33,345 nucleotides of DNA, taken from positions 1 through 33,345 of IMG/VR virus record IMGVR_UViG_3300027861_000112; one strand, written 5' to 3'. Below the pieces are notes generated by a model. The model was not told the origin of the DNA and made no database searches. It was given only the letters and a program-made list of their open reading frames with translations. Positions within the stretch are counted from its first letter, which is position 1; the number at the start of each line of letters is the position of its first letter. Shown in pieces: positions 24,198 to 32,800 of the stretch. The stretch comes from a virus. Both the position numbers and the translations under genes were made by a program.

Positions 24198-24971
24198 ATG
24201 AACGAAAAGAAGAAGCGTCTCCCTCTTAGGGGAAAGTTTGCCGACCAGGCTGCTGTTGCCGAACAACTGAAAGCAAAAGGTAGTGCAGATTTTGAAAGTG
24301 TATATGGCGCAAAAAACCCAGGTGCCTTCAGTATGTCTGAAGACATCAATGCAATGAATGGAGTAATTCACATGCCAGAAGAAACAAAAGACTTAACTGC
24401 TGCGCCTACTGGAGCTGCAACCACACCAACAGCTGCTGTAGCAGCACCAGCTAAGAGCAAAGCGGCAGCTGGATTCTCTATGCCTGATCCCAAAGCAGAG
24501 CTTCCTATGGACATGCCTGTGGCTAATATGGGTCCAGACAATGATCCATTGCCAGAGACAGAAGAAACTGAGGAAGAAGAAGTAGAACTTACACCAGAAC
24601 AAAAGTGTCAGAAGCTATATGAATTTGTAGTTGATGTTACAGGTGTCTGTCCTCCAGTTGAAACTTTAATCCAATGGAAGAAAATGCATGGAGACTTATT
24701 CATGCTTCACATGGGAGAAAGAGTCTTTCTCTTCAGGTACTTAAAGAGACAAGAGAAGATTCAGATGGAAGCTAATCCTCAATATGAGCAGCTACCAGAA
24801 CACAAGAGAGAAGAAGATATCTATCACAGATGTGTTCTATGGCCACAATCAGATCCAATCAAAGAATCATCTGATCCTGCTGGTATGATGGGAATGTTAT
24901 CTAAACAAATCAAGATGCAGAGTATGTTCCTTGATGAGATGTATATTGCTCAACTAGTACTAAAAGTATAA
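24198..24971 (+). CDS. Tail assembly chaperone-like protein 1
   Basis: This 257-residue protein has a flexible Ala/Pro/Thr-rich N-terminal half (about residues 70-105) followed by an acidic stretch (ETEETEEEEVELTPEQ) and a compact helical C-terminal domain (about 135-257) containing GERVFLFRYLKRQEKIQ and EDIYHRCVLWP. The same order, a strand ending in FR then a helix then an IY..C motif, occurs in the next protein, so they look like diverged paralogues. They occupy the place of tail assembly chaperones that hold the tape measure during tail growth. The AAGGAG site is well spaced. Assigned by position and shared layout. Confidence 0.55.
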   Translation: MNEKKKRLPLRGKFADQAAVAEQLKAKGSADFESVYGAKNPGAFSMSEDINAMNGVIHMPEETKDLTAAPTGAATTPTAAVAAPAKSKAAAGFSMPDPKAELPMDMPVANMGPDNDPLPETEETEEEEVELTPEQKCQKLYEFVVDVTGVCPPVETLIQWKKMHGDLFMLHMGERVFLFRYLKRQEKIQMEANPQYEQLPEHKREEDIYHRCVLWPQSDPIKESSDPAGMMGMLSKQIKMQSMFLDEMYIAQLVLKV

Positions 24972-24980
24972 GAGGTCTGT

Positions 24981-25697
24981 ATGGCAGGTCTTACAACCTT
25001 ATTAAACTCTATAGAAAAGAGAGATGTCGATCTTTATGCTGTCGAGCTTGGGGATCTAGAGATTGTATTTCGCCTACCTAATGTGAAACAGGCACAACAG
25101 TATCAACTATTAATAGCTATGTCAGATTTTCATTCAGAAAGAATGATGATCTATGAGCATGTCTTCCGCACTTGTGTAGAGGACAAGGCTATAGCTATCC
25201 ATGATTCTGAGATGCATGCTGGTATTCCTGAATCATTAGCAAAAACTATTCTCTTCTTATCTGGCATGGACCAAAACTCCATGCCTTTTACAGAAGGAAT
25301 GTTCAAAAGACTAAGGTCTTCTAATGACAGCAATATCAATTATATGAAACGTACCGTTTGTCAGGTCTTTTCTGGATATACATTCGAGCTATTAGACGCT
25401 CTAACATATGAACAATTAGTCAGTAATTTTATACAGGCCGAGAAAGTAATGTTAGAACGAGGTATAATGGAAACACCATTTAGTTTAATTGGTAAAGAGG
25501 AAACTCAGAAGCCAAAACAATACTCTGTGGAAGATTTAATTAGACAAGATTCTAATGCTCAGAATGAATTTGAGACAGATGGAGCTGATCCTGAATCTCA
25601 AGAGAAGAGAAGGATGCAAATGGAGATGAGAGAGAAAGCTAAGTCAAGAGCAAAGGAGCAAGAAGTCGCTCATCAAAGACGACACGGACGTTTCTAA
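24981..25697 (+). CDS. Tail assembly chaperone-like protein 2
   Basis: This 238-residue protein opens with a short polar segment, then LEIVFRLPNVKQAQQYQ (about residues 27-43) and MIYEHVFRTCVEDK, a layout matching the C-terminal domain of the preceding gene and resembling tail assembly chaperones. The C-terminal third (about 170-238) is highly charged and probably disordered. It lies just before the giant gene at 25707, where the chaperone is typically made next to the tape measure. Here the two chaperone-like genes are separate cistrons rather than a frameshifted pair. Moderate confidence. Confidence 0.55.
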   Translation: MAGLTTLLNSIEKRDVDLYAVELGDLEIVFRLPNVKQAQQYQLLIAMSDFHSERMMIYEHVFRTCVEDKAIAIHDSEMHAGIPESLAKTILFLSGMDQNSMPFTEGMFKRLRSSNDSNINYMKRTVCQVFSGYTFELLDALTYEQLVSNFIQAEKVMLERGIMETPFSLIGKEETQKPKQYSVEDLIRQDSNAQNEFETDGADPESQEKRRMQMEMREKAKSRAKEQEVAHQRRHGRF

Positions 25698-25706
25698 GGA
25701 GAGTAA

Positions 25707-28700
25707 ATGCCTGTTGATAATAACCGAATAACAGCTTCTGGCCCTCAGCAAGCTATGCCTGGAGAAGATAACTTCGGGCTTGTTGAAGCTGGAGTAGCAG
25801 CATCTGCTATTGCTGGTCTTGGTTTTATCCCCACAAAGACAGGTCGTGTCTGGGATCAATATTTAAATGTTATACGTGCTGTTGAATCTGGTTTTCCAGG
25901 TGGAGTAATGAAGACGTTCCGTCTATCAGAATACTTCTCTGTTCTTGAAAGCTGGGACAAAGGTAAAGTAGATGATTCTATCCTCAGAGAAGGTGGGCAT
26001 TATGCTGACTATATGAGGACTACCTTTGGATCTACATCTTCTAGTATAAATGCAGAAAGAACTGGAGCTATCTTTGGTGATGTTTCTTCCGGCGGGAAAA
26101 AGATAGGACTAGCCCTAAATATAGAATCTGGAACCCAGAAGGGTTCTGGTATTGCAGACTACTATGCTAGGATACAAGGCACCAAACTCGGACGTGAAGA
26201 CTCTCTCAGTGAATCAATTCTTAGATCTGATTACAAGAAACTAAATATAGATATACCTTTTAAAGATTGGAAGAAGTCACTAACTCCACTAGAGAAGAAG
26301 AGGCAGCTTCTATTAGGTGCTAGGTTTAGAGAAAATATAAATGTAATGGGAAAGAACATTTCCCTTTCTACTGGACAACAACGACTGTTAGCCAAAGCAG
26401 AAATAGGAAGTAAACTTCTTAGAGCTAAAGCTGCATCAACTGCAGGTAGATTAAATAACCTACTAACAAAACCTTTTGAAATCCCAGTCATTGGAGATGT
26501 ACTCCATAAGATACCACTGATCAGAGATGCAGGTATTGATCCTGGTACCTCTACCCAGATGCTGGGCAGGTATGTAAAGAAAGGTATGATATTAGGTGCA
26601 GCCTATAAAGGTCTTTCTTATTATGACTATCTAAGATCAGAAGGAGATGCTTCTGCAGTTGCTATAGGTGGACTTAGTGGAGCTGCAGCTGGTGGCTTGT
26701 TGTTTAATAAGCCAGGAGTTAGGTTCAGTAAGATGGGTGCCGGTATAGGTGCAGCTGTAGGTTTATATACTGCTCTAGCTCCAAGGTTTGATGACGGTCT
26801 ATTCCATGGAGTAGCATCTATGTTTACTGATGCTGCTGTAGGTAGAGCTGAAGTTTCAGAAGCTTTAGGTATTTCAGATTCCCTAAGGAATCAAGAAGAA
26901 GTGACTCCTGGTTTAGTGTCAGCTAAAACAGCAATTGGTTTTGCAGGTGTAGGTGCACTCACTGCTGGCTTTAGTCAGTATGGCAAGTTCTTGTATAAGG
27001 CTGGAAAAACAAAGATACAAGACGGAGGAGCCTTAGGAGAGATCTTTGATAACACACGTCACTCCATGCAAGAAGGATATGGTGACCTCTGGGAGACTGG
27101 AATAGGAAAGAAGATAGCTTCAACTAAACCAGGAAAGTATTTATCTAAGATTAAGAATCCATATGCTCTTGGTGCTATTGCAGGTCTTGCTGCTTGGACT
27201 GGAATCTCTTCAGGTTTAAGTCTGCTATCAGGAAATGTATCTGCTGCGATACCTGGACTTAATCTTTTAGGCACAGCAGACGATCCAGAACAATTAAAAA
27301 GAATGTATTCTGGTGAAGAAGATGTAGCTGTCAGAAAAGGTAGATGGTGGGAATTCGGTAGAAGCTCTGGCTATGAAGGTGGAAAGATAGAATACTATCG
27401 TCCTCATATGATTCATAGAATGAAAACTCGTGCATTCGAGAAGGGTCTTTATGGAAGTGAAGAAGAGAAGTGGGATCATGATCCATTACTAAATCCAATG
27501 AAAGCTTTGTTTGGGTCAGACGACTGGAAGTATCATTATGATGATAAGTATGCGAAGTCTAGACCAGCTCCTTTAACAAGTACATATGGAGATGACATTC
27601 CTTTTATAGGTTCACTCATCTCTGCTACTATTGGTAAGTTATTAAAACCAAGAAAGACTGTTAGAGAAGATGAATGGAATCTTGGTGGCGGCGAATACAA
27701 ACATCTTGCTGACCCTCGTCCTGAAACAGAACCTGACTATGAACTTGGTGGCTTAAAGCCTGGTGCACCAGTTGCTCCTGACTCTGCTAGCCAGTTATTA
27801 AATGAGCTTAACTATAGAAGACGTGAAGCTGTTGGTCTTGTTGGATTCGCAGAAGGAGCTTTAGAAAAAGCATTCACTGGTAGAGAAGAAGCCTTCCAGA
27901 ACAAAATAACTCTAGATACAATGGGTAAAGAGACTGGATCTGAATACTGGTTATGGAGTCACTTGAATGTCGGTGGAGCTATGGGTACGTCAGAGGTTGT
28001 TAGACGTTTTATTCCTCACACTAGAAGTTACTTGGATACATATAACCCACTAGAGAATGATATGCCTTCATGGATGCCTAATGATTATTTCATGGACCTG
28101 AAGCATGGCAATCCATTTGATAAGATTAAAGAAGCTGAAATTAGATTACCTGGAGAAGGTTATGCTGCTCTCAACCCAGATATGGCTGGAGTAGCTCCTG
28201 AAGATTATTCTATGATGCATCGCTTGAAGATCTTAGGTGATGTAGCTATGTGGTCCAAAGAGTATAAGAATACTCTGAGTCAAGCTAAAGCACAACGTGG
28301 TAATCTGTCTGAACGAGATAAACAACTATTAGATAGAATACAACAACAAGTAAAATCTAAGAAGATTAAGAAAGAGTTCCAAGAATATAACTATGATTCC
28401 TCTCAGCTGAAAAGTAGAAGAGCCACAATAACAGATATTATAAATCCAACTACAGTAAGAACTAAAGAACTTGGAGATATGAATGTTCAGCTACAGGGAA
28501 TAGGAAAGATAGCTGACCAAGAAAAAGCAAGAAGATTTGCAGAAGACACACTCTTAGGACAAACAGTAGATCTAGTAACTCCTTCTCTTGATAGCAGAGG
28601 AATAGATTTAACTCGTTCTGGCGGTAGACAAAAAGCTGTAGCCATGGTCAGAGGTAATGATTATGGAGAGATGATGGTTAAAGAGGGTCTTGCAGAACAC

Positions 28701-29846
28701 AAAGCTCTACAAGATGAGTTCAGACAGATAAGATTCTCTGGTGCAGAGAAAATGGCTGGACGTATATCTGAAAACATACTACATGGAATGGATTCTCCAC
28801 TCGAGATGTTGACTCCTATGTCTCCTGCATCTAAGATGATTAGACAAAGAAGTGCTGTTGAGGACTATGTAAAGACACAGGCAATTGGTACTGGCAATGC
28901 ATTCTGGGATAAACCTATAGAGAACTTCTTGTCTCCTGCTAAGGAGACTGCTGAATACTCTATGGGTGATAGTGAGATACCTAAAGCTGTACAGAAGAGA
29001 AGAGCAATAGATAACTATTTCGATATGTTGAAATGGGCTAAAGCTAAGAAGACTGGAGATCGAAGAGCTGAGATAGAGACTATGTTCGGAGCAGATGTAT
29101 TTGCCTCTCCTCAGAATGTAATGAGAGCATTACCTCGTGCTGAAAGAGATTACTTTCAGGCTTTCTCAGATGCTAGATCAGATGAAGAAAGACAAGAAAT
29201 ACTTAGTCTTGTACCAGAGAATGCTAAAAGAATATATAAATCTGTATGGTTAAGACAGGAAGAGCAAACATCCAGAGCCAAGAAAGAAGCCAAGATAGCT
29301 CAACAGAAGGATGATCAGGTTCTAGCTGCAACTGCAAAAGCCCGTATCTCTGAAGGCTTTGAAATATCACCTGAACTAGAGAAGCAATGGATGTCCGAAA
29401 CAGGAGGGAAGATTCCTTTTGATGATTGGATTAGACAAAAGAAAGCAAACCAATACTTTGCTACCCATTCTCTACCTGGAGCTGACTGGTTAGGATGGCA
29501 CCCATCTGTCGATATGGATGACGTCAAACTCAAGTATGTTCAGAACGCCGGATTAGACCATCATGATTTTGACCTATGGGGAGATAGATTAAAATCACTC
29601 GCTCGTAAGCCATACATTTCTGATGAACTAGTAGCAGAACTTGACAATGCTGGTAATTTAAACAATGATGAACATATGGAACTTGCTTCTCGTGCCACAG
29701 CAAATATCTTTTCTGATGGAAGTGTAGCAGGACAATCAAGCTCAAGAAGAATTGATGCAGACATTGACTCATCGTATAATATAGAAATAAAAGATAGTAG
29801 GACCAACATGATTGGTGAAGCTTACAGATCTATGGGAGTAGGATAA
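25707..29846 (+). CDS. Giant virion protein in tape-measure position with degenerate SNase-like domain
   Basis: This 1379-residue protein has AAGGAG before ATG. The first half holds several glycine/alanine-rich hydrophobic segments: about residues 20-40, 290-355 (AIGGLSGAAAGGLLF, MGAGIGAAVGLYTAL), 405-425, 485-510 and 628-645 (DIPFIGSLISATIGKLL). Residues about 903-1000 align by eye with staphylococcal nuclease: RRATITDIINPTTV, VQLQGIG, then a strand ending KAVAMVRGNDYGEMMVKEGLAEH, but the acidic and arginine active-site positions (IDGDTV, RLxxVDTPE and YGR in nucleases) are replaced, so it is probably not an active nuclease. If fully helical it could span about 0.2 micrometres, so tape measure is possible, although it is not a regular coiled coil; an ejected virion protein is the alternative. 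Its stop overlaps the next start (TAATG). Confidence 0.6.
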   Translation: MPVDNNRITASGPQQAMPGEDNFGLVEAGVAASAIAGLGFIPTKTGRVWDQYLNVIRAVESGFPGGVMKTFRLSEYFSVLESWDKGKVDDSILREGGHYADYMRTTFGSTSSSINAERTGAIFGDVSSGGKKIGLALNIESGTQKGSGIADYYARIQGTKLGREDSLSESILRSDYKKLNIDIPFKDWKKSLTPLEKKRQLLLGARFRENINVMGKNISLSTGQQRLLAKAEIGSKLLRAKAASTAGRLNNLLTKPFEIPVIGDVLHKIPLIRDAGIDPGTSTQMLGRYVKKGMILGAAYKGLSYYDYLRSEGDASAVAIGGLSGAAAGGLLFNKPGVRFSKMGAGIGAAVGLYTALAPRFDDGLFHGVASMFTDAAVGRAEVSEALGISDSLRNQEEVTPGLVSAKTAIGFAGVGALTAGFSQYGKFLYKAGKTKIQDGGALGEIFDNTRHSMQEGYGDLWETGIGKKIASTKPGKYLSKIKNPYALGAIAGLAAWTGISSGLSLLSGNVSAAIPGLNLLGTADDPEQLKRMYSGEEDVAVRKGRWWEFGRSSGYEGGKIEYYRPHMIHRMKTRAFEKGLYGSEEEKWDHDPLLNPMKALFGSDDWKYHYDDKYAKSRPAPLTSTYGDDIPFIGSLISATIGKLLKPRKTVREDEWNLGGGEYKHLADPRPETEPDYELGGLKPGAPVAPDSASQLLNELNYRRREAVGLVGFAEGALEKAFTGREEAFQNKITLDTMGKETGSEYWLWSHLNVGGAMGTSEVVRRFIPHTRSYLDTYNPLENDMPSWMPNDYFMDLKHGNPFDKIKEAEIRLPGEGYAALNPDMAGVAPEDYSMMHRLKILGDVAMWSKEYKNTLSQAKAQRGNLSERDKQLLDRIQQQVKSKKIKKEFQEYNYDSSQLKSRRATITDIINPTTVRTKELGDMNVQLQGIGKIADQEKARRFAEDTLLGQTVDLVTPSLDSRGIDLTRSGGRQKAVAMVRGNDYGEMMVKEGLAEHKALQDEFRQIRFSGAEKMAGRISENILHGMDSPLEMLTPMSPASKMIRQRSAVEDYVKTQAIGTGNAFWDKPIENFLSPAKETAEYSMGDSEIPKAVQKRRAIDNYFDMLKWAKAKKTGDRRAEIETMFGADVFASPQNVMRALPRAERDYFQAFSDARSDEERQEILSLVPENAKRIYKSVWLRQEEQTSRAKKEAKIAQQKDDQVLAATAKARISEGFEISPELEKQWMSETGGKIPFDDWIRQKKANQYFATHSLPGADWLGWHPSVDMDDVKLKYVQNAGLDHHDFDLWGDRLKSLARKPYISDELVAELDNAGNLNNDEHMELASRATANIFSDGSVAGQSSSRRIDADIDSSYNIEIKDSRTNMIGEAYRSMGVG

Positions 29847-32800
29847 TGGTAGATAATAGAGAAGAACGGTCAGCCTTATGGTCTACTAGTGCATGGGGAT
29901 CATTAATGGGTGGAGCAGGTTATGGAGTATACAAATCATACCCAGAACTAAAGAGTGCTATACTCACAGGTAATAGAGACATTACTTCTGAGACTGTAAA
30001 AAGACTAGAGGGTATCGGTTCTTTCAATGTCAATCCTAGATTACAAAGGAATATCAACAACATAGACGGTTTTATGCTTCAAGGTTTATCGGACACTAGT
30101 GGTGGTAGAATACAAAATGATATAGCTAATGCTACTTATCGTTCTATTCTCGCCGGCGGACAAATGGATCATGCTGATGCTAGTGTTATGAAGGCTCTTG
30201 TTCTTTCACAAGGTTCAGCTGAAGATGCATATGGTGTTGCCACAGGTGCTATAAGAAAAGCTGGAGGAGCAGAAGATATGTTTGCTTCTTCTATGCAAAA
30301 CCTGGGAGATGCAGGATACTACGACAAAGAACGTATGGCTGAATTCTCTAATGCAGTAATGCCAAATGAAGATGACATGAAGTTCTCTGCCAAGCCTAGA
30401 CAGAGCTATACTATGAGACAGCTTAGAACTGAACTAGGTGACGAGGCATACGACAATGCAATGGACTTCGGTCAGAGATTAAATAAATCTACTGGTGGCG
30501 AATTAAACTTTAATACATTTAATATTATAGATGATGTGGTTGATGGCAAACAAGTAAGAACCCCAGTCATGTCTGGTCGCATTGGACCACAACAAGTATC
30601 TATACCTCTCTTAGATACAGGTGTTACATATGGTGGAGAGAATCTAACTTCTAGGTATTTAACTAGAGAGTCTTTTAATGCAACTGATGATAACTTAGAA
30701 TTCGTTGACAGATACGTAGCACAGATAGAAGGGGCTACAGGCAAGCACTCTTCTGTCCCAGGTATGAATGATGCAGTAAGAGGTGTAGACAGAGATCTAC
30801 TAGACATAACTAAGAGTGAACAATCTAGAGCTATGTCACAAGCAGTGTGGACTCTACCAGAAGAAGTAGCTAGCTCTGGTGATCTAGCAACAAATAGATT
30901 GACAAGAATGCAAACAGTATGGACAGGTGAAGGAGATCTATCTGAAGATATGGTAGGAGATATGATATCTAAAGGAAGAAACGTATTTCCTTATGGTAGT
31001 CCAGATACTGTTGCTAAAGGTACTATGATGACTTCGGATATTGCTGTAGATCTATTCGGCCATCAAGGCCGTCTAATGTCTCCAGACAAAAGACCTACTC
31101 AGTTCTTTAAAGAGTGGGGTGTCACAGCTGAGTCTAAGAATATAGCTGCAGGTATGGATGGTACCTTTGCTGGTGAGTTTGGAAACTATTATGATCGTCT
31201 AGATAGAAAGACACAGGGACTAGAATATAAAAACATAGTCTATGGTGGTCTGGATGCCGCAGACGAAAAAGCCTTTAGTTCTCCACAGTTGACTACCTTT
31301 TATGCTAAACCAGAATCATTAGAATCAGGCAACTTAGCAAATGCAATGTTTGAAGAAGAGATGCTTATCTCTGAAAAGGCTACCAGAATGATGGAGCACG
31401 AGAGAATTGTTCAAAAGAAAATAATACTAGATAACTCCAGTGAGATAAACAAGTCACTTATGGGTGCTGCCAGAGGCAAAAGTCTAGGAGAAGTATTCAC
31501 TTTAGATAACACTATAGATAACGGTCAGTTCTTAGGGATCGAAAGAGGCAGTGGTAAGGAGTTATTCAGTAGTGCTGAGAATGGTATTGGTAGAGTTGAC
31601 GTCCTTGGTGGCCAGATGACTGGTGCCAATGAGATGACTATCTTCCAAAGAGAACGTCAAGTACTCGAAGGAAACGAATGGTGGAAGTTCTTTAGTGAAG
31701 ATGTTAAATTTATGGGCCGTCAAAGAAGTGATGCTGAGATGATGGAAGTAATGAATCTTGCTGGTATCAATAAGAACCGAATTGCAGGACAGGACATAGA
31801 AGCTATTGTTAATGGTAAGCTTGTTCAGAGAAACAAGATGGCTATGATGGAACAACAGACAGAAGCTCTCTCTATGATTGCGGCGGATAAACTAACAAGA
31901 GGAGAACTCAATGACAGGAATGCTAGACTAGCAGAACAATTGCTTAAGAATCCATCTCGTAAACTTGGAGTTAGTAGACTAAGCAAATTAAATGATATTG
32001 CTGCTGCTGAACTAAAGATACAAACAGACATGGTTGGTATTGCAAATAAACTAGGTTTCAGTGAAGAAGAGCTTGGACTTACGTTTGGAATGGTTGACTC
32101 TGAGAGAGCTAGTGCTCTCGGCATAGAGAATGCTGTTGATCAATCAAAAGGTGTTATAGGTTTATCTAAGATGAGGCTAGGAGATAAAGCTTATGGTGGA
32201 GGTTCAGGTAACCTTGGTTCCATGGAGGCTACTGGTTTTAGATCACTAGCAATGAAGGGTGACGAAGGTCAGATGTTTGCAGCTGAACTATCAGGAAGAA
32301 GGATGGGTAAGGTTGGACTCCAGGAAGTAGACAAGATGACTGCTAGTATGATTGGTACTACTCCTCTTAAAGAAAAAGCTAGATTAGCTATGGATAAGAT
32401 TCCTACAGACAAGCTGAAGCTAGGTCAGATGACAGAGAAGAATATGATTACCGATCAAGGTAGATATGTTGATATAGGAAGAAAGCTAGATGCTTTCGGA
32501 GGTTCGTCTAAGATCTATGTCCCTGGAAAGAATGAAGAATTCATGAAAAGGAAACTTGTTAATAGTGGAAAACTTATTGACTCACCTATATCAAAAGATC
32601 TTGGTCTACTAAGAAAGATGATTGCTAGTGGAGCTTCTGATAAAGAACTAGAACCTATTGCAAAGAGACTAAGAAACAGTGCTTTCCAAGAGTCAGAATC
32701 AATTGCTGCCGGCGGCGGTAAGATACTAGGATCTAAATACTTAACTGGTATCAGACAGACAGCTAAAGAATCAGGAGATAATACATTTAGAATCTCACAG

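Noticed and set aside
24950-24990. Programmed frameshift joining the two chaperone-like genes
   Set aside because: No convincing slippery heptamer is present, and the second gene has its own start ten bases after the stop.
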